Position numbers and translations under genes: made by a program. Positions 1-14,900 of a DNA stretch of 64,000 nucleotides are shown here, piece by piece. Location of the stretch: positions 5,195,577 through 5,259,576 of the forward strand of contig JANVCC010000076.1 of assembly GCA_025345505.1 (NCBI GenBank), in the 5' to 3' direction. The notes under the pieces are model-generated. The model saw only the letters and a program-made list of their open reading frames with translations, was not told where the DNA came from and made no database searches. The DNA comes from Todiramphus chloris collaris (Eukaryota; Chordata; Aves; Coraciiformes; Alcedinidae). The first letter of the stretch is position 1, and each line of letters starts with the position of its first letter.

Positions 1-540
1 AATTTAGAGAGGATGATGTTGTGGGGGACCATGTTCAAAGGTCTTACAGAAGTCCATATGGACAACATCCAAATCTCTTCCCTTGTCCCCTGGTGTACAC
101 TCCATCATAGAAGGCCACTGGGTTGGTCAGGTAGGACTGGCCTCTGGTGAAGCCGTGCTGGCTGTCTTGGATCACCTCCCTGACCTCCATGTGCCTTAAT
201 AGAGCTTCATGATCTTCCCATGCACAGAGGTGAGCCTGACAGGTCAGTAGTTCCCAGCATCCTCCTTCCTACTGTTTTGTAAACAATTGTTTCAGTGTCT
301 CACTTTTTCTGGTCACTGGAGACTTCACTTGACTGCCAGGACTTTTCCAATATCATGGGGAGCAGTCTGCTCACTACATCAGCCAATTCCCTCGGGACCC
401 TGTGCTATATCTTGTCAGGTCTCATAGACTTATATATGTTCAGGTTCCTCAGGTGGTCACAAACCTAATCTTTCTTACAGTGGGAGGGATTTTGTTCACT
501 CAGTCCCTGCCTTGATGTCCATCCACTTAAGAGGTATGCA
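1..540 (-). mobile_element. CR1 LINE fragment, ORF2 region (copy A)
   Basis: Read on the minus strand, this stretch follows the avian CR1 ORF2 reverse-transcriptase region: the part corresponding to a CR1 RT core starts at the window edge and continues into the block that normally precedes it. Typical CR1 words are present on the + strand, such as a tagaaggccac block near 108-120, a gtgaagccgtgctggctgtc block near 148-167, and cacagaggtgagcctgacagg near 223-243. The frame is broken by indels, so it is a dead copy. The left end lies outside the window and the right end is approximate. It sits in PDHX intron 1, antisense to the gene. Confidence 0.85.
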
Positions 541-2836
541 GAGAGATTAATTAATAATGGAAATAGAAATAATGGAAAAACTTTGTAATGTCTCTAGCTG
601 TACTCTAACCCCTGAAATATTTATGGCTGAATACCTGCATTCTTGTACAAGTGTAACGATTTATTCTTTTATAATCCTGTAGCAGTGGGAAAAACAAAGT
701 CAGGCTTAATTGATGTATTAACAGTAATGAATTGCAGAACATGGATGGACACTCCTAATTCCCCTAAATCATTGTGTGTTAACTAAAGCTTCACTTCTGT
801 CTCTCAGTTCCCTGAGATCTTAACCATGGCAACTTGGAGGTATGGATGAGAAGCATTCTCACTCTAGAAGACACATGCTTTTCAATTCAAAATTCTTCTA
901 GTTTTTTCCTTGCTCTTTTTCTTCTGGATAATGAGGAGGAAAAAAAAAAAAATTAACTTCAAAACTATTATGCTGTTCCTGCTTACTCTAAGCAATACAG
1001 CAACTGGGAGAAATGTTTTGGGTTTTTTTTTTCCTATTGAATGATAATGAAGCTTTAATGCTGGGTGTTACAGAACAGGGAATATGAAGCAGAAGTGATT
1101 CTTGCTGTTGTATACAATGTACTTTCTATGTGTTTGTTTCTGTTCTCAAGCTGAGTAGAGATTCAGGTAGTTCAAAAAAGATCCTCAGGAATCAGTCAGG
1201 TGCTGGAAAACCGTTCTTACAAAATAGTATCTAGATAAGATATATTTATTTGTCCTCTAACTATCTCTAAAACTTCAGAAAGATCCTATCTCTTGTAATA
1301 GAAGCTGTATGGCAGAATACTACTTTGGCATACTGGATCAAATAACGAGAGACGAAGTGTTCTATGAAGCTGAGGATTATGCTGTATCGTAAGCTCTGTC
1401 CTCAGAAGAATCTCACTTGCATGGCACGCAACTCTCTGCTGTGCTGGGCCACTACTCTCCGTGTATGGCTTTACTAAGCAGATTCAGTCAGTGGGCAGAC
1501 TACAGTGGTCTGTTAACTGGCTGTGTCTAGTACATGGTGTTGCAGGGCCAGAGAGGCTGTGCCAGTGTGTTGCTTAAATACATTGGACTTTTCAAATCTT
1601 TCTATTTGGCTTGTCAAAGGAAAGAAGAAGCTAAGAATTTACCTCTGTATCTATCTCTGTATATAGGCACTTAATCATAAGAAGGGTATCTGTAATGAGA
1701 AATCTTTCAAGCTTTTTAACAGACACCTAATATCCAATCACTGAAAATTGAAATTAGGCAATTTCAGTCTGCAAAGTAGATGCAGTTTCCTAGCAGAAAG
1801 GATAAATAAACATTGCAAAAGTTTATCAGTGAGAGGTGGGTCATCAGTGTCTGGAGTACTAGGATCAGGGAGGCTTTATTAATTTAAAAGATATACTTTA
1901 ATCTGGAAAAAAAAATCCACATCCTGTGGCAAAGAGGAGGAGGAGAGGAGAGAGAAAGATGTAGTGTTCATGGTGGATTTTGGTAAGAGCAAAGAAACTT
2001 TGGAATTCAGGACTGGGTTCCCATTTCTTTTTTTTTTATGTTTGAACTTTGGGGAAAGGGGATTACATGCTTTGCCTTGGCATGCTCTTAATATTGCAAT
2101 TCAGCATTAAGACAGAGGTCTAAATCAAAATACAAGTACCTAGCCTTTGGTTAAGAGCTGGGAAGGAGTCGAACAATTGACTAGATATGTTCTTCATGTT
2201 TACACCCCACTCGGTCCTCCTTTCTCCTAATGTGTTTGTATTTTATAGCTGCTTTTTCATTCTGCACGATATCCTGTGTGTAGTTAGAGCTCTAAGTAAG
2301 TTGTGTATATTTTTTCTGTTTACATTTCTCTTAGACAAAAGTTATAGCCCTGTTTCACTTACATCCACCATAGGATTGTTCAGTATATCAGGCTGAACAG
2401 GGTACTTGAAATACTAGTCTGTGTATTTTTAATAATGCCCTAAAACTTGATTGTACAGTAAGCTTACATTAAAAATTAATTGAATCAAAGCTGAAGCAGC
2501 AGTATTTAAAGTTGTCTTCAAGAGATCCAAAGTTTCTGTATCATATTTTTTACTTGAGACAGAGTTCAATTTACTTAATACTTTGTATTATTTATGACTT
2601 CATACTCAAGTTGGCCCTCGTTCTTTGTGTAACATACAGGTTCTATACTTAATGCCTTGTTTTTCTTGGTGCTCTTGGGAGTGCATGCTTGTATGTAAGC
2701 TTTAAAAAAGAGCATCATGGTGCATATTTTGTTCAACCGTCTTTCAGATTCATGCAATTCTAGTTTCATTTGTGTTAAGCTGTTAACTGAGAATATAATT
2801 ATACTGAAAAAGTATTTATTTGTGCTTGTTTTACAG
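541..2836 (+). other. PDHX: PDHX intron 1, 3' part (no other feature seen)
   Basis: AT-rich unique-looking sequence between CR1 copy A and the exon 2 acceptor. I see no exon, RNA gene or promoter-like GC-rich block, so PDHX exon 1 (mitochondrial presequence, CpG-rich promoter) must lie upstream of the window. The acceptor before 2837 has a short T-rich tract and a ttttacag end. Short open frames in this stretch show no family resemblance. Confidence 0.7.
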
Positions 2837-2920
2837 GTACACCTAGTATTAAAGTTCTCATGCCTGCGCTTTCTCCTACAATGGAAGAAGGAAACATTGT
2901 GAAATGGTTAAAAAAGGAAG
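2837..2920 (+). CDS. PDHX: PDHX exon 2: start of lipoyl domain
   Basis: Exon of 84 nt between ttttacag and gtaaga. It starts with the last two bases of a codon begun in exon 1 and ends with the first base of a Gly codon completed in exon 3. It encodes the opening of the lipoyl domain, with the conserved [20 protein letters not shown] segment. This E2/E3BP sequence is close to human PDHX in that segment, and the exon borders fall where the vertebrate gene has them. Confidence 0.96.
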
Positions 2921-5900
2921 GTAAGATAACACTTTCTATGGCTGTGTTTGTTATAATTTTTCAGCTATATAAATCTATTCTGTATGAAAAAGATAATACT
3001 TTCTGGTTGTACCTTAGTATTTTGAAGCAAAATTTGTGGTATACAGGTGCTGTCTTCTTGAACAATACCTGCTTTGAAATTGTTGGTTCTTGAAATATTT
3101 TTCCTTTACTTGTCTTCCAAAAGGTTGCATTGATCATAGTTTTGAAAAATTTCCAGTAGGCTGTTCACGGGTGTGAGTGTGTGTGTGTTGTTTTTAATTC
3201 CCAGTGTTGTCATGGTGATTGGTGAATTTGGAAGTCTGGAGACCCTTTGGGGAGTCTCTGTTTCATTATTCTGCACTGTTACAAAATAACATGAAAAGTG
3301 TGGTATTTTTATAGTTGCAGTTCAGGGTTTACTGAATATCTAAAGAATATCTAAAATATCAATAGATAATAGGTAATATTGTTCTATAATAATTAAATTA
3401 TAGCCTACAATGAAAGCTGATAAAACATTTCCATAACTTTCATAACCCAAATTCCAAATGGAGTTGGTTGTTTCTCTCTCTCTCTCTCTCACCCACACCC
3501 ACCCCTCCAAAAAAAAAACCTAAACCAAACAAAACCCACAAACAAACCACCAACCCAAAAGAAAAAACAAACTACTCCTCCAAAGAAAACCTCTAACAAC
3601 CTTGGTTATCTTGGGTTCTCTGAGCTCTGACAAGTAATGTACTTCTCTTAAAATATGTTGGAGCAGCTAGATATATTTATAGCCTGAATGTATATATTTT
3701 GTCTTCACTTAGGTTGTATGTAAATGAAACATGATCTGCAGAAGAATCAGCAGTCCCTAGTGTGTCAGGAGACCTCTCCTCTCCTTCAATTCTTTCTACT
3801 CTCCAATTTAATGTTAAAACTGTATTTTGTCTGTAGTTTCAGATTGCAGGTAGCAGTTGGCTATTGGTATAGGATGCATTGCAGAGTTTTAGATGACTTC
3901 AGGGATATATCTTATTCTCAGACATATTTAGATTTGCTAAAGAGATAAACCCATTTGGAGAAAAGAAAATCTCTTAAAGTTATTTTTGACAGACACAGTC
4001 TAGTGAGCTAAACATGTGTTGACTATTCTGCCTAGATAAGCCATTTTCTTTGGCTTTTCTAAGTGTTGATACAGACTCTGTCACACTTATACAATTTTAA
4101 TACCTTTTGAGAGGTGACCAGAAGGCAACTTGTTGCTTCCAGTAGTGGACGTGACCTTTTGCTTTTAAAACTTTTAGTATGAATTGCTGCAGAATTTACT
4201 AGGAACAATGTTGCACTCAGTATCTGTAAAATGTAATTGCGTTGACATACTTGAAACTTCAGTTAGTCAAGTATCAAGTCCAAGACTTTGCAGAGACAAA
4301 TGAACTATCCAAAGTCCTTTTTCTGTTTCTTAGTTGTCAATAACTGTAAGATATTAAAAATAAACAATAGCCTGGTTTACAACAAATGTAGCATTCAGAA
4401 TTACAAGAGAAAGCAAAGAGAGAACAATAGTAGATTCCAGTTTTCTCCACAACATGAATGAGTCAGTTTTCCCCTAAAAAGGTTTTAGGACACAGTAGCT
4501 ATACAATGATTTTTTGCAGTCTTTCCACTACACATCCATCCCAACAAAAAGGGGGAAAAAAGTTTCACACCTTTTGTAATTAAAATAAGATCTTCATTGA
4601 TGGTTGGACTTTGAGAGAAAACTATTTTAGGATTTTTATTGCTCTACTTTCTGTTTAGGAACCAGACCAAAACTGAATGTAGTATATTTAGTTTTTTGTC
4701 TCATCTGTGGCCATAATTAGTTCCTATGGATATTCCGCCCCCTACTTCTGAGAGTCTGGAAAATAAACCTTATGACAATTTTTTAAAAAGTGAACATAAA
4801 TTTTGAAGGAAAAAACCAACTGATTTAATGCTTATATTCCTTCTGTCTGCAAGGGATGTTCGTAGCTAGCAGTGAGTTTGCCATCTCAATGTAGTGACAT
4901 TACTGAGTATAAATGTTTGATAATCTCATATCCAAGAAAATAAATATTTTAAAGCAATTGACAGAAGAAAGCTGTTGATTGCATGTGAAATGGATTTCCC
5001 ACTATATAACCAGCAGGGGTCACTAGAATACTATTTTATAAATTTTCTGCTCTTTGTGTAAATACCGTGTTTTCATTTTGTAGTTTCAGAGGGTGGACAG
5101 ATGATTTCAGTACTGAATGCTGAATTTAATTGAGAGCTTTACTATTTCCTTCTCATTGTTAATGCAGTTTCATATTGATTCCTGTGGGTAATAAAGTCAT
5201 TCTCATAAAAATTGTGGTTTTAAAAATCAGTTTTTATTGCGTATGAGTTTAATGTTGATGAAAGATGATAGATCACCAGCCCAGGAGACTGGAATCCTCT
5301 TGTTCCTGTGGGTAGGAAATGGAATAGGGAACAGTGCTAGCAGTTTCCTTATGCAGTGTAACTGCTGCCTTCTGAGACATCACCTCCAGGGACTTCAGTC
5401 CCTATTCTCAGTCCCTTGATTTTATTTGTGAAGCCTGTATCAGGGAGTGCAGTCATCCAATCTTACAATTTTGTTACTTGTCTGTCAGTAATTGAACAGA
5501 GCACATAGGTATTCAATGCCAATTGGATGTGGCCTCCTAGAGGGAAACTCAGCTTCAGTAGAGAAACTAATTAAGCCTAGCTATAAGAATTAAATAATGT
5601 TTTAAAAAACCCAAACAAACCCCACTGAAGATTTTTCAAGGGCATCATCTATAATCTCAAAGACCTACAATTCAGACAACTTCTGTTGCAAATACTGCTC
5701 TAGTTAGAAAGCGTAAGACCAAAGTTGTGCTCTTCAAAAGTCTTCTTTCCAATAATGTCTAATGGGAATGCTGGTTGGTAATTGACATCAAGGTGGGCAT
5801 TGATTAGGAGCTATAACAAATTTTGTGATCTCTAATGATAATAACTAGTTTTTTCCTTTACTGCACTTGGGTATTGAAACACGTGGGATTTTTTGAATGC

Positions 5901-8900
5901 TGTGATGAAGTATTCTTAAATTGCATTTGAATAGTTGCCTTCCAGACTTATGACTGCTTCTTGGCCGCAGCAGTGAAAGGCAACAAGATAAGGGAAAAGT
6001 GCTTTGCCTAGTTCATAGTACCATAGAATGGTTTTGATTTGAAGGGACCTTAAAGATCATCTTGTTCCAATACCCCTGCCATGAGCAGGGACACCTCCCA
6101 CTAGACCAGGTTGTTCAGAGCCCCATCCAACCTGGCCTTGAATGCTCCCAGGACTGGAGCATCTACAGCTTCCTGGGCAACCTATTCCAGTGTCTCGCAA
6201 CCCTCTGGGTGAAGAACTTCTTCCTCATTTCTAATCTAAATCTACCCTCTGCCAGTTTGAAGCCATTACCCTTCATCCTGTAACTCTGAGCCCTTGAAAA
6301 TATCCCTCCCCAGCTTTCGTGCAGACTCCCTTCAGATACTGCAATTCTGCAACAAGGTCTCCCCAGAGTCCTTTCCACTCCAGGATGAAGAACCCCAGCT
6401 CTCTCAGCATGTCTTAGGAGGAGAGGTATTCCATTTTTCTGATCATGATTGTGTCTCTCCTGTGGACCTGCTCCAACCAGTCTGTCCTTCTTATGTTGAA
6501 GACTCCAGAGCAGGATGCAGTACTCCAGGTGGATTCTTGTGACAGCAGAGTAGAGGGGGAGAATCATTTCCCTTGACCTGCTGGCCACACTTGTTTTGAT
6601 GTAGTCCAGGATATGGTTGGGGCTTTCTGGGCTTCGCTTGCACATTGCTGGCTCATGTTAAGCTTTTCATCAACCAGCACCCCCAAGTCTTTCATCTCAG
6701 GACTGCTCTCAGTCCATGCTCTGCCCAGCCTGTATTTGTGCTTGGGATTGCTCCAGATACAGGACCTTGCATTTGGCCTTGTTGAACTTTGTGAGATTGG
6801 CATGGGCCTACCTCTCAAGCCTGTCCACGTCCCTCTGGATGGCATCGCTTCCCTCCAGAGTGTTGACTGTACCATACAGCTTGGTGTCATCCAAAAACTT
6901 GCTGAGGGTGCCCTTAATCCCACTGTCTGTGTCACTGACATGGATGTTAAACAGCACCAGTCCCAGTACTGATCTCTGACGAACACCACGTGTCTCCACT
7001 TGGACATTGAGCCATTGACTGCAACTCTTTCAATGCGACAATACAGCCAGTTCCTTTTCCACTGAATGGTTCATCCATCAAATCCATGTCTCTCCAATTT
7101 AGAGACCAGGACGTTGTGAGGGACAGTGTTGAATGCTTTGCGCAAGTCCGGGTAGATGACATCTGTTGCTCTTCCTGTATCCACTGACACGCTAACTCTA
7201 TCATAAAAGGCCACCATATGTGTCAGGTGTGATTTGCTCTTGGTGAAGCTGTGTTGGTTGCCACCAATCACCTCCTCATTTTCCTTGTGCCATAGCAGAG
7301 CCTTCAGGAGGATCTGCTTCATGATCTCTCCAGGCACAGAGGTGAGACTGACTGGCCTCTAGCTCTCTGAACACTTTTGCTTTTGCCTTCCCCGTGCAAG
7401 GAAGTTCTTGGCTTTCTGTGAACAGCCCCATGTACCTAAGTTAAGAGGTATGCCATGTGTGACAAACGTGTGGATGGTAGTACTTGCTTTGGCTAGCTTG
7501 TGCTGTTGGAGTCACCGCTGCAGTTTGCTTAGCACGGAGACTTCTTTTTAATGGTGCAGAACACCTATAGTCCTATTGCAAGTTGGGAAAAGGGAATAAT
7601 TAAGATACAGAGTTAAGCTCCTTTCTGATTACCTATCTCAGCTCTGTAGGTTGCAGAATTTGCCCAACAATTTTGTTTCTTAGCATGTCTGAAGTACTTG
7701 CCTAATAGTCCGAAATGTGTGCTACTTGAATTAATGATCCAGTGGAATTAAAACACTGGTATTAGACCCTGCAGTTTTCATTTCCTGTTATTAACTGTTT
7801 ATGCTCTATTTATTGCACAGTGCAGTCTGACAATCAGATTATTAAATTAGAAAGGTCAAGTGCTACTTTGTGTATTCCCTTGCCAAATGTAAGAGGAACT
7901 TCGATGATATATAAAACTATGTGATTGAGCTTTGATTGTTTCTTTTGTTTACTACTGCAGAGATTATAAGGATCATAGACATTTCATTTTCCTCTTCTAA
8001 ATCAGGTAGTCCTGAAACTGGAAATTACTTTTTTTTTTTTTTGGAGGAAGTGTTTGTCTCTTACCTAAATACAGGTGGTGACCTGTGTTAGGTTTATTCT
8101 AATGCTGAAGTACAACAGACTGATAGTATCAATTAAATTAAATGCTTAAGACAGCTAATATTGATGTAGCATTTCTGATACTGGGGTTATATTTAAAATT
8201 TTACTCCATATAAAAATTATAGTCATGTGTTAGGCTTGAATGTATTGTCCCTATTTTTCCATGCTCTATAAGGAAAATTTTGTTGGAGGTCGAGACATTC
8301 AACTACCTCAAAGTTTTTCAAGGTAATTTAAATTTTAATGTTGGCCCTTTAGTCAGAAATACTTTGTGGAAAGAACCCAGACCTATAATATCTTTACTAT
8401 GCGCTAGCAAATACGGATATTGTTCAAAAGCAGAGGAAGAGTATACTTCAGAATTAATCACAGGTTTGTGTAATGTAACAAAAGAAGTTTCTAACGCTTG
8501 TGCGTATTTTTATTTTCACAGAATATGTTTCTAAAAGACCTTTTTTTAACTATGTAAAAGATTGCAGACGTACTTTCTGAAGAGATTAAAATTCCTGATG
8601 TTTTTATTAGAATATCTTTAATAGTGCAGATAAAAAAATATAGAAAACTGTGATGTTTAAAGATGGTGTTGTCTGTGACCATTGTCTTTAAAATTATAGT
8701 TTTATATAGCTTGCTTTGACTTGTGGCTAGTGATGAGTATGGAAGGCCTATGATTTTGTTCATGCCAGTGTTCCTGAGTGAGGGTGTTCTGGAAATAAAT
8801 TTTCTTGTGCGTGTGTACTTTTCTAAAACCTACTGTAAACATCAGTATTTGAAATGTGTTAATGTTCTGCTGCAGTAGTTTGTGTCTCTGAATACTAGTG

Positions 8901-11900
8901 TTTTTCTTTGGAAATGAAAGATGCAATGTGATAAATAATGATGGGGGATCACCTATCTATAGAATATATTACAGAGTATAAAATGGCTTTATTGTATGGC
9001 TAAATAGTGTCCATGATTAAATAGATTTGAAAGGAAATTTAGGCTAAGTATTCTTAAGTACTGTTCTATTTTACAGGTGAAACAGTGAATGCTGGAGATG
9101 CACTGTGTGAAATTGAAACAGACAAAGCGGTGGTTACCATGGAATCAAATGATGATGGCATATTGGCTAAAATACTGGTAGGGATTCTGCTTTCTGAGTA
9201 GGACGGTATAACTTCTCTTGAGACTGTTGTTCAGCATATTGCCTCCAACACTAGTACAGCTAGCTAAATTGCCTTGTACTTGGCTTTAAGGATGATGCAC
9301 TTACTTGCATTCCTAGTGAGAAATGGTTGCTCTGTTTCGTACATGTACAGGGTACATGATTCTTTATATGTTTAATGGATTTTAACCAGGTTGTTTTGTA
9401 TGTTTTGCATCTTATGAATTATGTCCATGAGATATTGCATTTTGAGATGTCCTACTCGGAGTTAGAGAAAAACTAGTTACAATCAGTTGGAATATGGAAT
9501 TTTGGATGATACTTTACCCAGGATGTGTGATCTCCATGCTAGATTATTTTGTACTGTCCATTGAAGATAGAACTTCATACAAGATGGACTGACCCAGAGG
9601 ACAGTTCTTAGAATGATTAATTTGCTGCATTCTTAAAACTAGATTGATTAGGCTTAATATAAAGAATGATAACTGGGATCAAAGTGAAGTTCTCTGAACA
9701 TCGTTTTGGAGTATTTGTGTGTACATGCATATATAACTAAACAGCTTGTTTGGGTTCCTTGTTCACATTTGGCTTTAAATCCTGCTCCGTACCAAGGGGC
9801 AGTAACAACTCAAGTACAGAGATCAGGGTGAAGGACTTAGATCTAACCCTGCATTGCTTAAGGTCTTCTTGCAAGGCCTGTTCTATTCTTTATAGCATTC
9901 TTTATAGTAGTCTAAAAAACCAAATCAAATTCTGTATTTTTTTCTTTCTCCTCTTTTCTAACACTTTTCAAAAATGTTAACCTCCAGTCATTTTGAAATA
10001 AGAAATTCTCATCAGAATTTAGAAGTGTGGGGCTGTAATTCTGAGGCCTTCTGTTGCTGCCTCTGTGTACAAGTGAAAATTCCATTTTCTGAAAGATCAT
10101 AATTGATGATTAAAAATTAAGGGAGATTTTTTTTTAATGTACATTAATATGTACAATGGCAAATGTATTTTAGAGTTTCTTATCTTTAGGGAGGGGAATG
10201 AAAATTGTTCTTAGTTGTGTACAAAGACAGGGAAAGGATTTTCTATCCTTTTCAATATTCACCACTTTTTCTAAACTTTTCCCCAATGTCCAAATCTGTG
10301 GTGCTCTCTTATTTATTATGTGAAGGCTTAAACTGTCAGCTAGCTTCTAGAGCACTTCTATTAAAAACACTGATATTTTTTCTCTTTCCCTTTTAGTAGA
10401 TGGGTAGATGAACACAGATAATCTTAAAATACGATTTTGCAATGAATTTGCAACATTGGTTAAGATAAAACTACTTGCTCAATTACATTTGTAGAAAATC
10501 TAGTGGGGCAGTCAAAGTCAAAATAGGGGCTAAATGGTATAACAGCATATTTCTCAGGTTTAATGTGTTTACAGATATCTAAAGAGCTTCTTACCAAACT
10601 TAAACATCCTTTGTGTAAGCTAGTGTCTCTTAAGAAAAGTTATGAATCACTTTGTAATGTTCAAACTGTAGGACACTGAAGAAATCTGCTTGAATCGCTG
10701 TGCAGTTTCTTAGCATTTTTTGGTGGGAGATATATTAAAATTAATACTTGTGCTGTTATTTTTCTCTTAACTCCGAGAGTGTTTGACGGACACTTTGGCT
10801 GTCTTGGTACACAGTACATCAAGTTTGGTTGTTCTAGGACTATTAATTTTGCTTGTATTCTTTCTATCAAAGTCTCCTTTGTGTCTTGAAGCATAGCTTA
10901 CTAACTCGGGTTTCCAGCATTGTAGTGTTTGCATTTCTGTCTCCTTACCCTTGCACACTACTCAGTTGCTTGGCCAACCAATTGCATCTACAAAGTGCTG
11001 TTGAACCTGGCATAAAATGAACACCGTTCAGCAGGCACAGCGTTTTTCGGTGCAGAGGGGATGCATGGCTGTGTAGTTGTGTGGTGCCACTCTTCTACCA
11101 CCCTAGAGTGAACGTAGAGGGCTTTTGTCTTAATTGGGCTTTGTATTTAAAATACTCTTGTAGCTTCGACTGCAAGTTTCAAACTTGTACATCAGTTTCA
11201 ACTCCTGTATTCAAGATACAAAGAATGTGCCATTAAAGTTCATATGAAGTCTGGGCTTGCCCCTGTATTGTGTGGGAACTCAGTAACAGAAACTTCTCCA
11301 GGACAAGATTCAGTTGTCTTTGATAACTTCATTTTGAATTGACTGCTTCCTTATACATCTTTTTGTATCATTAAAAAACCCCATCCAACCGTAAGTGAAA
11401 GGTGGCAAAAAACCTGAAGCAGGAATATCCTGGAGATGAAACTCCATCTCTTCATACAATCTTGATGAAGCTCCATAGAAAATGGAGGGAATACATGTGA
11501 GCATGTTACTAAAGATTAAATGATACATATATTGAAATTGTCCTGATTAAGTGTTTGACTTTCCAGCAACTCAATAATGATCTTTTGCTGTTCTTGCGTG
11601 TGGAAATCATTAACAAATCTGTAATATACTTTTTGTTACAAACCACATTTTCCAAATTTTCATGGTGCTTGTAGGCTAATCAGTGCCTCATTTGAAAGAA
11701 AAGAAACACATGTGAATTATAGTCTCTGTTCCTTACCACAAGTCTTCATCATTGTGGGGTTTTTTTTTTGTTTCTTCATTTCTTATGCTTCTATCTCCCA
11801 AACTCCTTGCTTTTTCACACTTTCAGAACAGTCTCATTTCCATGCTGGTGGAGTATTGCAGCTGTTTCTTCTCTCCCTCTACAATAATTAACCAACAGGG

Positions 11901-14900
11901 TTGATTGGAAGAACTTAGAATAAATAAATAAAAAAACCCAAATGTTCTTTGATGCCAACTGCAATTCTGCACCATCTTGACTGAGTTCAGTATGGAAAAC
12001 TGAGTCAACCACACTACTTGCCTAACACTTTGATTGTTTACTTTTAAGATAGAAGGTTGATTAGATAAATGAATTGTCACCTGTTGTTACCTGTTGTAAT
12101 TCTGTAACCCTTCTTGTTTTTTCTTAACTGTGTAATAGTAGTATGTATGGTTTAAGAAAGAGCAGAGTAATGTTAAATAGGTACATATTCCTTTTCTGTC
12201 TGAATAAGTCTTCTAATGAATACATCTGATTCAGTGTAAAATGCAGTCAAAGATTAAATGAATGAATGAAAATATTAGAAAGGTAATTTTGGAATGGTGG
12301 TTATTCTTTCAGTAGAGTTGATTCTTAAATTAATACTGACTCTTTTTTTGTCTAAAATACTTAGCAGTTTAATTTGGGCCAAAATCAGATGATGGATGAT
12401 TAAGAATTCAATTTAATATGTGTTATCTATTTTCTCATTCAGGACCTAAATAAGAATTGGTATGAACTAAACCTACTTTGTCTAAAACAGCCAACTAAGA
12501 GTGAGCCAACATAAGTTCTGTCCACCTTTCTTCCCAGTGTAGGAACTAAACATCTACTTTGGTGGACGTATGTACGTACGTTAATGAATAAAGTGCTGTT
12601 CTGCAGTGTCAACAACACTGAGGGAACTGTATTCCTCTTTACACTTGATCTCCTCCAGTTCTTTCTCCCTGTTCTGGCTCACCTGTGCTCTATTGGTTTG
12701 GCAGCAAAGTTAGAATCTTTCTGACTCTTGGCTACGTGTGCACACAGCAATAGAAGTGTCGTGAAGCCACTGATTTAATCTTTCTGCATCTGAGATTCTG
12801 GAATTCATTAAGATGTATGCAGAGAGGTTTTCTGATATTGTGAGTTATGAAAACGTAGAAGTGTCTCAAAAATCCTGGAGATTAAAATTGAAGCAAAATA
12901 GTAACAATTTGTCTATTCTAGTTTTGAGCTGCAAAGGCTGTGTGTTTAAAAGCATGTTTTTTTAAAAACAATACATGCATACAGTTTTTAGAAGTATAAA
13001 CTCTGTAATCATCTGGGCTGAAAACTTCCACTGGAAAATAAGGCATGCTGTAGTTTTCACATAACTGTCTTGGAGTCATGAACATGAGAAAAGACACAAT
13101 TGGCTTGCTCTGAAAAGTGAGAATCAGCAGCATTGATGGCTTTGAATGCTCACACAGTGCTGGGTTATAAACAAAGCCTAAGCAGTATAAGCCTTGTGTT
13201 ATGTTTCTGAAGGCTCAACCATCCCTGTTGGATTTCTGTGTGTTATCTTAGCGCCATTAAAGCACTCTCTCACCAAAATTGTGGTAAGGACTTGACACCA
13301 CAAGTATGTCACAGTGCTGCTCATTTTATTCAGTTACAATATGTAGACTGCTTACAAAAAAAAGTGTTCCCTGTTGTATGTGCAAACCTTTGGAAAGGAA
13401 AGAGAAGACCTGCCAAAAATTTTTTTTTAATTCTTATTTTGGAGAAAAAACTCAAACCTTACTGCATGTTAATATGTGGGAGTACTTCGAACTTGAGGGA
13501 CATAAATGTTTTGCATCATCATTGGTACAGCTCACATATTTGCGTACTATGCTGACGAAAAACATATTTAGAAAGAAAAATGTTTATCAGCGTGATACTC
13601 AGATGCTAAGATGTTCAGTGCTAGGTATGATAATGCTGTGAATTCATTAGAGTGAATAACTTCAGTATTTTGTATGTTTGTAGCGTTGTTTTCTTTTGAT
13701 TTTTTTCCCAGTTTTTCTGTTTCAGTGGCTGGGTTACCTAGGTTGTGTTTGCACTGGCTTGGAGCAGCAGTTTTATTTGAGTGATAGTAAAATTGCAATA
13801 ATAAGTAGCATATTAACATAGCTTTACAAATCTGTTTATCAGTGGGCCTTTCTATGATAGGATCTTTCAGCCTTAGCCAAATCAGGTCAGGGCTTTTGTT
13901 TGTCATTCTGTTATCCCCAAGTACCTTAAAGTAATCTTAATTAAAATATGATCAAGTCTTAATGAACTCTTCAGACTTTCTTCTCTCAAGTGAGGCTTTT
14001 TGGAATACAGATGGAGAAGAATGCATCAAGAGATCAGAACAAGAAATATTGAACTAGGTCTTAATTATTTTCTTGTAATAAATACTATTAAAGAAGAAGT
14101 ATCACACTAAAATTTCCTTAGTGGGAAAAAGAAGTGAACTGACAAAACTGTAAACATGAAATGTTTTATCTGAACATAGTGAGAACAAATTGCCTTTGTT
14201 GTTCTCAGTGTTGGCCCTTCTGTTGAAGGAGCTGGGTAATCCTGTGAAATCTGTACATTCTGTCAGTGGAGTTAAGTGTGCGGACAACAATCATATCTGA
14301 GTAATAATGTTCTAGTATTTGCATCTGCATAGTACAGTCTTTACAGAATTCTGTTTGCTTTTGGGTTGTTTTGGTTTGGGTTTTTTTTATTAGTGTTTAG
14401 CTGCCTAGAAAAGCCAATTAAGATAGTAAAGAACATCATGATACCTGATACTGTGTATATATTTTTGTGTGCCTTTGGGCTTTTCAAATGAATAGTGATT
14501 TGCATTTTCTTGGGTAAAGTGTCATCATTGCAGATACACGTCAGCTCATTTGAGGCAAATGTGCAGTATGGCTTCATGGTGAAAATGTAATGTCCATTTC
14601 CTTTGCTAGGAAATCAACTCTATTTGAGCTGGTACAGTTGTAAGTTATGCTTGACTATGTGTAGTCCTAAAGATCTATCTTTATATTTGCCTGATGCCCT
14701 GGAAATGTTAATTGTTTTTGAGAACTCAGAGTTGTACTTCTGCAGCCATTTAAGAGACTGAAAGAGCAGCCCTTCACTAGGTTGTTTACATGACTGCCAT
14801 GCCTTTATCTGCCAAAGCATCAAAGAGATAGTTTGTCCTGAGATACAGATATCTCTTTGTTTTAAAAGGAACATCTAGAATAGGTTGGTCTTCTACAATT

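Noticed and set aside
1..2836. Possible PDHX exon 1 within the window
   Set aside because: No GC-rich promoter-like block and no presequence-like open frame with a donor in the right phase was found; the region is CR1 plus AT-rich intron.
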